A DNA stretch of 64,000 nucleotides from Paenibacillus mucilaginosus 3016 (GTDB lineage Bacteria; Bacillota; Bacilli; Paenibacillales; NBRC-103111), in NCBI RefSeq assembly GCF_000250655.1, contig NC_016935.1:5908001-5972000 (forward strand), read 5' to 3'. Within the stretch, counting starts at the first letter, position 1, and each line of letters starts with the position of its first letter. Both the position numbers and the translations under genes were made by a program. The notes beneath the pieces were generated by a model. It saw only the letters and a list, made by a program, of their open reading frames with translations, made no database searches and was not told where the DNA came from. Below, piece after piece: positions 18,290 through 28,600 of the stretch.

Positions 18290-18432
18290 CCAGCATGTTT
18301 CCGCACCGCGAACCAAAACGGCTCAGCCGACTGCAGGCGGCATACCAACCATTTTCCGCATACCAACCTCAGCGCCGCAAAAGCACCCGCAAACCGCTCT
18401 GCAGCGCGCTTTTTTGCAGCCTGGATACGATG

Positions 18433-20688
18433 TCAAGAGAAGGACTCTCCCGCCATGCCGCGGGGTCCGGGGGGCTGCATATACTTGCGGTAATCCCCGG
18501 GGGTGACGCCGACGACCTTCTTGAAGGTGCGGCCGAACGAGATCGAATGGGTGTAACCCACCTGCTGGGAGATCTCCGGCAGCGAAGCATCGGTCTCGAG
18601 CAGCAGACGCTTCGCGTGTTCCATCCGCAGGGAGCAGAGATAATCGACGAACTTCATGCCGAACTCGTCCTTGAACAGCTGGCTGGCATACTTCGCCCCT
18701 ACGCCGAATTTGTCGCTGATGAGCGCGAGCGACAGGTCCGCATTCGCATAGTCGTCCTCGATGAACCGGCGGATCTCACCGGCGAGGCCCCGCCGGCCGC
18801 AGCGGTCCGTGTGGGCGAGATACTGACGGTGGAGCTCCTCGAGCGTCCGCTTCCAGACCGGGAGAAGCTCCTCCAGGGTATCCAGCTCCTCGGCCGCCCG
18901 CAGCAGCTCCGGCTCCGCCTCCCGCACCCAGTAGGCCAGGGTGTCCCCGCCGAGCTCCTCCATGGAACGGCGCAGCGCCCCGGCCCAATATTCCAGCAGC
19001 ACCAGAATGCCGTCATCCCGCAGCAGATCTCCTTCAAGCGCCAGCAGCAGCCGGCTAACCTCATCGTCCCAATCCTCATCCGCCAGGCGGAAGCTGCGGA
19101 CGACCGAATCGATGCGGCCGAAGTAGGGATGAATGTTCCCTGCCGGCTGGCCGTCCCGGTCTTCAAAGCGGAGCACCCGGCCTCCGCCGAGCGACATTTT
19201 GCAGCGGAGGGCGGCCAGCGCTTCCGCATAAGAATCGCCGGCGTGCGTGAGGTCTTCCCGGCCCCGGCCCACTCCCGCGGTCAAGGAGAGGTTCAGATGC
19301 ACCGGGGTCCAGGTGCGCAGCCGGTCCAGCACCTCGGACGGACTGCCGGACTCCCGGGAGGCCCCGTCCTCCAGGAAGAGCACGCCGAGCCGGTGCTCGT
19401 CGGTCCACTCCGCCCACACCGTCATGCCTTCCCTTGCGGCGAATTCCTGCGCCGCATTCGTGACCGCGAACTGCAGCAGGTTCCGGTCGCGCTCGCTGTA
19501 TTTCTCCCGGAAGCGGGCATACCGGTCGATCTCGACGACGGCCGCCGTGCAGCGCCGGGCACCTGCTCCGATCCCGAGCCTCGCCAGCAGTTCTTCCCAC
19601 TGCGCGGCGCTGCGCTCGGGCCGGCCGGAGAGCAGCTCGAGGAACACCTGCCTGCGGCGGACGAGCAGATCCTCCTTGTACTGCTTTTCGTACTGCGCCG
19701 TCTGGTTCATCAAGGTGTCGAGCACGCGGCCGATGAATGAGAATTCATCGCTGCCGTGCTGCCTCGCTGCAGCTGTGCTGTGGTAAGTCTGGATCTGCTT
19801 CATGATGTTCTCGATCGGCTTGTAATGGCTTCTTGTGATGTAGAACAAATAGCCCAGAGAGGTTACGATCGCGAAGCCTCCGATCCATACCCAGAGATGG
19901 GAGAGCAGGGAGAGATGGCCGAGCAGCGCCCCCGGCTTGATGCCGCTGACAACCTCCCATCCGAGCGCTTCGGAGTGCAGACGGGTTGTCGGTTCCGCGG
20001 ACGGCTCCCCAGGCGCGCCCTCGTAGGAGGAGTAGAGCCGGGCCTCTCCCCTGCGGATTTCCATATACGTCAGATCCTTGTTGATCATCTCGTCGGCAAT
20101 GGCGAACAGCCCCCGTGCCTTTACGTTGACGACGACGATCCCGTCTCCCCCGAGCGGGAGCAGGGCTCTTTTGGCCAGCGAGATCACTTCCGTCTCCGGC
20201 TCGCCGAGCCATTCCCGGAGCCCGCGCACGCCCGACCACGGCGAGTTGCCTTCCCGCTTGGCGGCCTCCTCCACGAAAGCGCGGTCCCCGAAGGAAGCGG
20301 CCGGCTCCAGCCCGCTCAAGGTCAGCACGACCCCGTCCCGGGCGCGATACAGATAGATCGAGTGGATCAGCGGATGGTCGTCCGCAAGCCGGTGCAGCCC
20401 CTTGGAGACCTCGTAAGGCAGAAGCGGATCGGCCGGCGTGTCCGGATTATAGAAGGCATCGAGGGCTGCGCTGCCCCCCATCTCCTCCAGCACGGCCCGC
20501 TCGATGTCCCGCAGCCGCGTCTCGAGAGAATCCATCACATACCGGGCGGAGATGCGGTTCGCCTTCTCGGTTTCGCGGATCGACACTTCGCTGATCACCG
20601 ACAGAGCCGCGAAAATCAGCACCGTGATCAGAAGAAAAATCACCGGCACATAGGACAGGATCAGGCGGTGGTACCATGTTTTTTTCAT
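18433..20688 (-). CDS. membrane-bound AraC-family regulator, YesS-like
   Basis: A 751-residue regulator with a membrane segment at residues 10-32, an extracytoplasmic sensor region (about 35-285), and a second membrane segment (WVWIGGFAIVTSLGYLFYI). A cytoplasmic linker follows, then a C-terminal AraC DNA-binding domain (about 650-745) with both helix-turn-helix motifs (LALISDKFGVGAKYASQLFK and LPEISQQVGYTHSISFGRTF, the latter followed by VTPGDYRKYM). Such proteins sense a sugar or binding-protein signal outside the cell and activate the adjacent transporter genes. The start at 20688 has GGAGATC upstream. A promoter overlapped by a cre-like site lies about 150-185 bases upstream, so the unit is probably under CcpA control. 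Confidence 0.92.
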   Translation of the reverse strand: MKKTWYHRLILSYVPVIFLLITVLIFAALSVISEVSIRETEKANRISARYVMDSLETRLRDIERAVLEEMGGSAALDAFYNPDTPADPLLPYEVSKGLHRLADDHPLIHSIYLYRARDGVVLTLSGLEPAASFGDRAFVEEAAKREGNSPWSGVRGLREWLGEPETEVISLAKRALLPLGGDGIVVVNVKARGLFAIADEMINKDLTYMEIRRGEARLYSSYEGAPGEPSAEPTTRLHSEALGWEVVSGIKPGALLGHLSLLSHLWVWIGGFAIVTSLGYLFYITRSHYKPIENIMKQIQTYHSTAAARQHGSDEFSFIGRVLDTLMNQTAQYEKQYKEDLLVRRRQVFLELLSGRPERSAAQWEELLARLGIGAGARRCTAAVVEIDRYARFREKYSERDRNLLQFAVTNAAQEFAAREGMTVWAEWTDEHRLGVLFLEDGASRESGSPSEVLDRLRTWTPVHLNLSLTAGVGRGREDLTHAGDSYAEALAALRCKMSLGGGRVLRFEDRDGQPAGNIHPYFGRIDSVVRSFRLADEDWDDEVSRLLLALEGDLLRDDGILVLLEYWAGALRRSMEELGGDTLAYWVREAEPELLRAAEELDTLEELLPVWKRTLEELHRQYLAHTDRCGRRGLAGEIRRFIEDDYANADLSLALISDKFGVGAKYASQLFKDEFGMKFVDYLCSLRMEHAKRLLLETDASLPEISQQVGYTHSISFGRTFKKVVGVTPGDYRKYMQPPGPRGMAGESFS

Positions 20689-20842
20689 AAGGGCAGATCT
20701 CCTTTCTTCACTCGCGGAGGGATAAGGGGATGCAGCAGGCTGTACAGCAAAAGGGGGAAGGGGTACCTGCGGATAATGGATTAAGCGATTAACCGAACCG
20801 GGTCGGAAGTTCCCGAAGAGGGAAGCATCCGGAAACAGCCCT

Positions 20843-20872
20843 ATTATAACGCAGTTGCGGAAACGCTTTCAA
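20843..20872 (-). promoter_or_regulatory. sigma-A promoter with overlapping CcpA cre-like site
   Basis: On the minus strand TTGAAA (20872-20867), 18 bases and a perfect TATAAT (20848-20843). The 14 bases TGAAAGCGTTTCCG (20871-20858) match the cre consensus TGWAARCGYTWNCW at 13 of 14 positions and cover the -35 box, a position where CcpA binding represses. It drives the AraC-type regulator and possibly the genes behind it. Confidence 0.7.
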
Positions 20873-20937
20873 CAACAAAGGCGCTCGGTGGCCTGAATGG
20901 AGGCCTCCGCACCCGGTCCGTATGCCGCCTGTGGATC

Positions 20938-20996
20938 AAAAAATCCCCTCCCGGACCCGCGTACGCTGCCGCCTGCGGTTTTTCCTGGGAGAGGAT
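20938..20996 (-). terminator. probable terminator after the CotF-like pair
   Basis: On the minus strand ATCCTCTCCC and GGGAGGGGAT pair with one mismatch around a GC-rich inner region and are followed by six T. It is 21 bases past the stop at 21017. Together with the promoter at 20843-20872 it accounts for most of the 328-base gap between the coat gene and the regulator. Confidence 0.55.
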
Positions 20997-21016
20997 GGTT
21001 TAATGGGAGTCCGATA

Positions 21017-21289
21017 TTACTGGGAAACGGGGAGCTGCAGTGCATACCGGGCGTTCTCGAAGTCATTCTGGATGACTCTCTCCGGCGTATAGGACGGCGT
21101 GATGCCGCGGGACAAGGTGTAATGGAAAGCCATGGCATGGGCCATCACATTCTGCTGGAATGCCTTCAGGAGCGCTTCCCGAACGAAGGGCGTCGAGGTT
21201 TCGCTGATCGCGATCGACGTGTCGCGGATTGCGGTCTTGGCGGTCAGAAGCAGTTCCAGTGCGTAGAAACGGTCATTCATCAAATGCAT
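21017..21289 (-). CDS. CotF-like spore coat protein (C-terminal type)
   Basis: A 90-residue helical protein that I place in the CotF-like group of small spore coat proteins (as B. subtilis YraF/YraG/YhcQ). The two predicted helices (LNDRFYALELLLTAKTAIRDTSIAIS-type region and VREALLKAFQQNVMAHAMAF) are followed by YTPERVIQNDFENARYALQL. The start at 21289 has GGAGAG nine bases upstream. It lies 48 bases behind a second small protein of the same kind; the two are probably co-transcribed late in sporulation. Assignment rests on recognised family pattern and pairing, not on a catalytic motif. Confidence 0.7.
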   Translation of the reverse strand: MHLMNDRFYALELLLTAKTAIRDTSIAISETSTPFVREALLKAFQQNVMAHAMAFHYTLSRGITPSYTPERVIQNDFENARYALQLPVSQ

Positions 21290-21337
21290 AGGGGTATTCT
21301 CTCCTTCGGCTGCTTGGGTTATGTGTGAAGCCGTGCC

Positions 21338-21574
21338 TTATCCGATCACCGGACGATATTGAAGCAGCTGCATCAGCTCGACGATCTGGGCTTCGGTCAT
21401 CTCGATGTTCTGCAGATACAGCTGCTTCAGCTGCGGATCTGCAATGTGTCCCACCGCCTGTTTCATTTTGATCAGCGACAGGGACTTGAAATTCAGCAGC
21501 TCGTGCAGCTCGATCGTCTCGTGCGGCGCCAGCCTGCCGGTGGGCGTCTGGATTTGAGTGCCTCCGATATGCAT
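21338..21574 (-). CDS. CotF-like spore coat protein (N-terminal type)
   Basis: A 78-residue protein (MHIGGTQIQTPTGRLAPHETIELHELLNFKS...) with helices LHELLNFKSLSLIKMKQAVG and LKQLYLQNIEMTEAQIVELM. The order helix, LK-Q-x-IE, helix, then YRP resembles the N-terminal half of CotF-type coat proteins, while its downstream partner resembles the other half. The start at 21574 is fixed by GAGGAGAGG about nine bases upstream, although the open frame continues to 21886. Both genes are expected in the mother cell or forespore; no sporulation promoter was clear. Confidence 0.7.
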   Translation of the reverse strand: MHIGGTQIQTPTGRLAPHETIELHELLNFKSLSLIKMKQAVGHIADPQLKQLYLQNIEMTEAQIVELMQLLQYRPVIG

Positions 21575-21767
21575 GGAATCCCATCCTCTCCTCAGGTTCA
21601 TGAACGATGAATCTCGGTGCAGTATACACAGATGCCCAGTCCAAGGTTCCCCCTCCCGGGCTCTTCCTTGGCAGTGAGCAGATCTGGCAGGCCGCCCCCC
21701 GCATAAAAGACAAGCCCCCGTGGGAAACCATAAGAGACCGACAACAATCAAACCGGGAGGGATTCTC

Positions 21768-22316
21768 TTGCATCTTCGCCATTCGATTGCTTTGGCCCTC
21801 GTCCTCTCTTCTTCCGCGGCGCTGGCTGTCCCGGCTTCGGCTGCCGGAAGCATGCAGAACTGGAACACGACTCCCGAACAGGGCACAAGCAGCGTGCAGC
21901 GGAACTATTCGAGCCATGTCAGCGGCCATAACGGCTTCAGTGCCACTACGGATACCACCGGGTACGGCAGCTCGAGCCTGTTCGGAACCTACAATTCGAA
22001 CGACAACGGCTTCGGTGCCATCCCGAACCGTGACGCCAACGTGGAGTCGAAGGGCCTGAGCACCGGACAAGCCGAGAACGGCACCCAGGCCGGCGGCGCA
22101 CAAGGCGGCGGGACACAGGGCGGTGCTGCCCAGAATGGTGCAGGCCAGCGCACCACCGGCGACGGGGACGGGCTGCTCGATATGCGCTCCGAAGGACGCG
22201 GCTTCACCACACTTGCCGCGGGTGCCGACAACGACACGGACTGGAGCTGGCTCGGCCTGCTCGGCCTGCTGGGTCTTGCCGGACTGCGGGGACGCAGCCG
22301 CCAGGATCAATTTTAA
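21768..22316 (+). CDS. secreted protein with WGxxGxxG-like C-terminal tail
   Basis: A 182-residue exported protein. It starts at a TTG (21768) preceded by GGGAGGGATTCTC; the signal peptide is LHLRHSIALALVLSSSAALA...ASA. The mature part is low in hydrophobics and rich in Asn, Ser, Gly and Gln, with a Gly/Gln array (AGGAQGGGTQGGAAQNGAGQ). It ends in DWSWLGLLGLLGLAGLRGRSRQDQ, a Trp-Gly-repeat hydrophobic stretch plus basic tail that resembles the WGxxGxxG-CTERM motif of Firmicutes, thought to act as a sorting or anchoring signal. The middle has no recognisable fold. It is followed 30 bases later by a small DUF4025-like gene, probably in one operon. Confidence 0.8.
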   Translation: MHLRHSIALALVLSSSAALAVPASAAGSMQNWNTTPEQGTSSVQRNYSSHVSGHNGFSATTDTTGYGSSSLFGTYNSNDNGFGAIPNRDANVESKGLSTGQAENGTQAGGAQGGGTQGGAAQNGAGQRTTGDGDGLLDMRSEGRGFTTLAAGADNDTDWSWLGLLGLLGLAGLRGRSRQDQF

Positions 22317-22346
22317 CCTAAGCCAGAATCCAGGAGGTGCCGGACA

Positions 22347-22583
22347 ATGACCGACCAACAAGCATCCGAGGCGCTGCAGAACAACTACCGCAAGGTGGCG
22401 GACCAGCGCTACGAAGTGTCGGATTACACCAGCAGCGACGAATCGTCCAAGGGAACGGCCGTTACCCATGAGCAGTTCAGCGACGTCTATACCTCCGGTA
22501 CGAGCGACGGGCAGTTCCAGCTCGAGAACGGGGTTGTCCATTCCCCGGCCGAAGGCTATGAGGAGAATGAAGCCGAAGCATAA
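22347..22583 (+). CDS. small acidic DUF4025/YozQ-like protein
   Basis: A 78-residue acidic soluble protein with the pattern YEVSDYTSSDESSKGTAVTHEQFSDVYTSGT, which resembles the DUF4025 (B. subtilis YozQ) signature of SKG..THEQ.SD.Y..GT. The start has AGGAGGTGCCGGACA directly upstream. No signal peptide. Function is unknown; the family is restricted to spore-forming Bacillales. It follows the WGxxGxxG-tailed gene and ends at a terminator. Confidence 0.75.
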   Translation: MTDQQASEALQNNYRKVADQRYEVSDYTSSDESSKGTAVTHEQFSDVYTSGTSDGQFQLENGVVHSPAEGYEENEAEA

Positions 22584-22602
22584 GGCGTGCACACGGCCAC
22601 AA

Positions 22603-22638
22603 AAAGCCCTCGCTCCCCATTCGGGGCGCGAGGGCTTT
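22603..22638. terminator. bidirectional terminator between convergent genes
   Basis: An 11-bp stem (AAAGCCCTCGC/GCGAGGGCTTT) extended inward by CCCC/GGGG. It has T-rich sequence on both sides (TTTCATGT on plus, TTTTTGTGG on minus) and lies between the stops at 22583 (plus) and 22655 (minus). Confidence 0.88.
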
Positions 22639-22654
22639 CATGTCCCGGCGGGGA

Positions 22655-25600
22655 TTATCCCGCCGAGATCAGGTTATGAATGACCTGCGCGCTTTCGGCG
22701 CGGGTCGTCGTACCGCTTGGTGCAAACAGCCCTTCCGCCCGGCCCTGCAGGAGCCCCAGCTCCACGGCCGACTGCACGGAAGCTGCCGCCCAGGAAGATA
22801 CTTCGGCATGATCTGTGAAGACGCCCTGCAGACCGGTTCCGGCCGGAGCCGTACCGCCCGCTTTCGCCTCGTACGCACGAACGATCAGTGCCGCCATCTC
22901 TTCCCGGGTGATGAGCTCATCCGGGGCAAAGGTTACCGCATCGCGGCCGCCTACTATGCCGTGACTGTACGCGGCGGCTGCCGCCCCGGCATACCATGCG
23001 CCGGCAGCTACATCGGCGAATGGCAGAACCGTATCCGGCTTCGCTTCCAGACCCAGTGCGCGTACCACCATCGCCGCGAACTGGGCGCGGGTCACGCTCT
23101 GTTCCGGGGCGAAGCGCCCCTTCTCCATGCCGTTCACGATGCCTTGGGCCGCCAGCTCTCTTACCGCGGAAGAAGCCCAGTGGCCGGAAGGCAGGTCGGC
23201 AAACGCTGCGCCGTATTCCAGCACGGCATACTTGCTGAAGTGGCTGACCTTCGCGGTCAGTGTATTCCCGTTCCAAGCGCCCGGCACGTACTCCAGCTCT
23301 CCGTTATCGGCAAGATAATAGATGCCGGTCACGGAGCGGTCAGCCGAGCCTTGAACTTTGAAGGTCAGCGTCACCGGCTCGCTGAAGCTCGGCAGGGTCT
23401 GCCGCTTGCCGTCCTTGTCAACGGCGGCCAAAGTGAAGTCGAACACCTCACTGAGCGCCTTAAGCTCCGCATCGTTGGCGGAAGCCGACTTCGCCAGGAG
23501 CGCTTCGGTCTCAGCTTTGGCCAGACCTGCCGCACTCAGCGAGAGAGCTGCGCCTTCCCCGCTGCCCGCCGGCAGCAGCTTCGCCAGTTCGCCGAGCAGA
23601 GCGGCCGGCAGCTCCAGCGTCAGGCCGTTCATCTTGATTTCGAGCACGCCGCCTGCAAGCAGGGCGGCCGCGTTCGCCGGCAGCAGAACCTCGCGGTCGG
23701 CCGCTCCAAGCTCTACGGTTACTCTGCCATCCTTGATCTTCTGGAGGTCATCCTCGGTTACCTTCTTCGGTTTGCCGGTGCCTCCCCCGTTCGATGGATT
23801 GCCCGCACCGCCATTGCCATTACCGTTGCCGTTTCCATTGCCGCTGTCATTGTCGTCATCGTCATTGTCCGAATCCGCTTGCTTGACGGTGACTGCAATG
23901 ACGGCTGTCTTCCCTTCGTAAGTCACGGTGACGTTCGCCGTGCCTGCAGCCTTCGCTGTGATCAGGCCGGTGGAGCTCACCGTTGCAACGCCTTCGTTGT
24001 CGGACGAGTAGGATGCTTCGCCGGTAACCTCCTTGTTCAGCGCCGCGTCCGAGTAGACCGCAGTGGTTACCGCTTGCTTCGTCTCGCCAGTTTTCAGCTC
24101 GACAGCGGGAGGCTCCACGGTGATGCCCGTCAGCTCCGCCGGCACTTCGCCGCCCCCGGATGTGCGGGTGATGTGCAGCGTCAGCGTTTTGGTCGCGTTA
24201 TCCTTGCGTCCCTGGTCCGTGTACCAAGGCTGAGCCAGCGTCTCGGCCGTCGGCTCGATGTGCAGCTCGAAGGTGTTCAGTCCCGGATTCAGCCCAATGC
24301 CCTCCAGGTACACTTCCCCATACTGGCTCATTGCGCCTGCAGGCAGCGGTTGGCCGTTGATCGTGAAGGCTACGCCGTAAGGCACGACGCCCTTGAGGGT
24401 GAACGAGCTCTCTTCCGTCGAATAGGTGACATCTTCGCCGTACGTCGTGCGCGGCAGGGTGAGGATCATCGGCATATCCTTCCAGCGGAGGATATAATCG
24501 TCGACGACCATCTGGTTGCCGCCCTGGTTCTTGATGGTCAGCTGCATGTTCGTATCCGTGGAGCCGTATGCCCAGTTGCCGTAATCTTCCGTGTCCGGGT
24601 TGATCCGCTTGTGGCTGGTGAACGCCTCCGTATCCCATGTGCCGCGGGTGTACTTGTACTCGATGGACCGTCCGGCCATCATCTTGAACGTGTACTCCAC
24701 GATGCGGCGGTCGGTAGCGCCGCTCGGCACCTGAAGCTTCGTGGACGAAGCGTTCCAGCCGTTGAACGAGCCGGCGATGTTGATGTCATCGCTGGTCGGC
24801 GTGTAGTCCGGCAGATGGAGCCGCAGCTTCACATCGACCATAACGAGCTTCGGCGTAACCGACTGCTCCTCGGAGAAGGAACGGTTGTACGCCCGGTCGA
24901 AGGCCGCAATCTTGTAGGTATACGCCGTATCGTTGCTCACCGCATAGTCGATATATTCGCGTGCGGCTTCCGGCAGGACGGCAATCTTGCGGAAATCCTC
25001 CTGGCCCGCTTCCTTGCGGAGCACTTCATACCCGGATACGTCCTGCGAGTCCGCAGTCCATTTCAGCGTCGCCCGGTTCGACTCGGTCGTGATGGTTCCG
25101 AGTACCGGTGCCGCCGGCGGCGTCTGATCCTCCGGACTTCCGTACACCTGGACCGTTACCGAAGGAGATACGCTGTAAGTCTCGCCGTTGTCGGTCGAAA
25201 CCTTGGCGAAGTAGCGGTACAGCCCGGTTTCGGTCGGCTCGAAGGCCGCCCAGTACAGCTTGCCCGGCTCCTCATCGCTTAAGTAGCGCAGCTTCGTGTC
25301 CTCGGCCGCTTCCGGATCGCTGCCGTCCTTGTAATAGGCGAGTCTTGCGATCAGCCCCGGAGCTTCCTTGCCGGCGTACGCCGGGTTATCCGTCAGGCCG
25401 TCCACCTGGATCGCAACAGTGATCTGCGGCGTGCTCTGACCCACGCCCGCATAGACCGCCTCCGTGATGGTCGAAGGTGTGCCCACGCTATTGATGGTGA
25501 ACGCCGGTGTAGCCGAAGCCATGTCGCTCAGGAACCCTTCGCCCCCGCCGACAAGCGCCGTTACGGCGTAATAGTATTTGGTGCCGTTTGCTGCCGTGTC

Positions 25601-28600
25601 ATCCGTGAAAACCGTGCCGCTGCCGGATACCGTGCCCAGCAGGGTCACCGCACCGCCTTCGATCGCCGCCCGGTATACACGGTACCCCTCGGCGCCTTCC
25701 ACTGCGTTCCAGCTCACGGTAACTTCCCCGTTGCCCGCAGCCGCCGCTACCCCGGTTACCGTGGGTGCCGAGTGCAGCTCGCCTTCGGATACCATCATAA
25801 CCCCGGTCATCGCCGGGATCGTCAGCTTGATTTTGCCTCCTGTGACTGCAGCCGTAATCCCGCCCTGCAGCAGGTCCTTCAGCGTCAGCCCTTCCGGCAG
25901 GAAGCCGGCCACGTCCGCTTCGATCGTCTTCGCTTCGCTTGCGCGGTTAACGGCGATCAGCGCGCCCTTGGAATCATCCTTGCGGGCATAGGCGATCACT
26001 TCGCCTTGGGCATAAGCGTTCTTAAGGTCGCCCGTACGGAAGACGGGGTACTCATTGCGGATCTTCGCCGCCTGCTGGTACGTGGAGAACAGGCCCGTAT
26101 ATCTGCCATTGCCCGAGAACGAACCGTCCTCATGGGCGGTGACACGCTCCCATGGGAACGCTCGGCGGGAGTCCGGGTCCTTCGTGCCGGCAACGCCGAC
26201 TTCACTTCCATAGTAGATCGACGGAGCACCCGGATAGCCCATCTGGAAGATGGCGGTAAGCTCCTGAAGCTTGATCGCTTTGTCGCTGGCTTCCGGCGCC
26301 ATAATCAGATGCTCTTCTTCCCACTCCGGATGATCGTACTTCGTAATCGAACGGGTCGTATCATGTGAATCGACCAGGTTCATCAGCGCCTGCCAGGCTT
26401 CCTTCGGATAGTCCTCCCGGATCGATTCGAGCGCCGCATTCATCGCTTCGGCGCTTCCGCCGTTGAGGAACGCCTGCAGCGCTCCGCGGAACCGGTAGTT
26501 CATGACGGAGTCGAACTGGTCGCCGAGCAGGAACTTCGTCGCCACGCCCCACTCTTCGCCGATCAGCACCGGCTCATCGATCCCGCCGCCGTTCACATCG
26601 GTACGGCCTGCAGCCGACTTGACCGACTCGCGGAACTTCGACCAGGTGCCTGCAGAGACATCCGGCGCCACATCAAGCCGCCAGCCGCTCGCTCCCATCC
26701 ACAGCCAGCGCTGGGAGCCGGTCTCCTTCATCCGTGTCTCCGCCTGTGCATCGCTCAGGCTCTTCAGGTTGTGGCCGATTACATTGTCGCGGTAATGAAT
26801 GCTGTTCCACTCATGCTGTCCCGGGAGCGAGAGCTCATCGGCCGGCAGGTATTCGGTCGCGGAGGTTTGGGGCTCCTTCGCATCCATCACCGGCAGCGAG
26901 TCATAGCCCCACCAGGCGTCATACTTGAACCGCAGGCCGGGATCGTCCCGGTTCGGAACCTTCTCATTGTCCACGGTGAACCAGGTCACATACATGAAGT
27001 CATCCGGGAATTTGTAATTCGTACCCGTCATCGGATTGATCTGCGAGGTGTAGTCCGCGCGCACTGCCGCTTCGGCCGCTTCTTTCGAGAGGCCTTCGTT
27101 GTTCATCTTGTCGTAGACAGCCGCCCAGTACTCGTAAGCGCCGATCTCCGGATATTTGGAATACCGGTCAAAATAAATCGAGTCATCCCCGACGTGGTTG
27201 AACACGCCGTCATTGATCACGCGGATGCCGGCCGCCTTGGCCGCCTTCGTGAAGTTCGAGAATACGCGGTCCGATGCTTCACGCGTCTTCACATAGTCAA
27301 GGCCCGATGCCGGGTCACCCGGGGTGTTGTATACCGGTTGTCCGAACATGGGATCGAGATGCTTGTAATCCGTTGCATCATACTTGTGGTTGGAGGCCGC
27401 CCAGGCGACCGGATTGAGATAAACGGCCGTAATGCCGAGTGATTTCAGGTAGGCGAGCTTCTGCTCGATCCCCTGGATGTCGCCGCCGTAGAACTCGTTG
27501 GTCCAGGCGCCGTCCGACTCCGCATCCGGATAGTAAGGCTTGTTCTCCGGCTTGAGGCGGTCCGGGTTCTCCGGCGCATCACTCCATGTGCCCCACACCT
27601 GGCCTTCCGCCGGCTCATTCGGTACGCCGCCATCGAAGTACTGCAGCTTCTGCCCGTTCTTCTCCGTCGCATACTGCGGATCCAGTGCTCCGCGCGAGCC
27701 GTCGAGCAGCTTCGCCCGGTTGTTGTCCTTCGTCCCGTCGAAGAAGCGGTCAGGGAAAATCTGGTATACCACCGCATGCTTCATCCAGTCCGGGGTCCGG
27801 TAATCCGTCTTGTACACCGTCAGGTCGTAAGGAAGCGCGCCGTCGTCCGACACGCTGCCGGTCCCCCCGCGGGTGCTGTCATCCCCGTACTCCACCTTGC
27901 TCATCCCGTCCACCAGGATGAACTTGTAGCCCCATACGCCGACTTTGCCGCCGAAGGCTGCAGCCGGTACCGTCACTTCGAAGTAATCCTTGCCGCTGAC
28001 GGTCGTGGCCTTTGTCATCAAGTAGGCTGCCGACAAACCGTCCGGCGAAGTCAGCTCGGCCTTGGCTGTCTGCACGTCACCCGCCGCTGCCGCGATGCGC
28101 AGCTTGAGCTCCTGCCCTTCGGCCGGAATCGCGCCGAACGGCTTCTTGAACGTAACGGAACGGCTGTCAAAGGCGATCGCGTCCTTCTGAATCTGTCCGT
28201 CGAAGGTGCCGTCCTGGGCCACATAATCGTGGCTAAGCGCTTTCAATTCGGCCTTGAGGTCAATCGTGAACGTGACGTCCGCCGTATCCAGCGTAACGAT
28301 CTTGAGGTTGCCTCCGTCCGCTGCACCGTATTCGACGCCCCAATCGGAGCCGAAGACCACCTTGGCTTCATAGGAGCCTGCCGGCAGGGTGCGCTGCAGC
28401 TTGTATACCGTGTTGTCGAACTTGTAGTCGACGAAGAACTGCTGCGCTTCCCCCGGTGCCCACTCGGCTTCGCCGAATACGCGCTGCACCGAACCGACCA
28501 GGCGCGGCTGCTGTGACGCATCGAGCTGCGGCACATACTGCGGCAGACCCGCTACGCCGGACTCCGAGATCCGGGCCATTCCCAGCTCCCCGTTCACATA

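Noticed and set aside
22640..25282. A long plus-strand open frame opposite the GH13 gene
   Set aside because: Antisense shadow of the C-terminal domains of the GH13/SLH protein.
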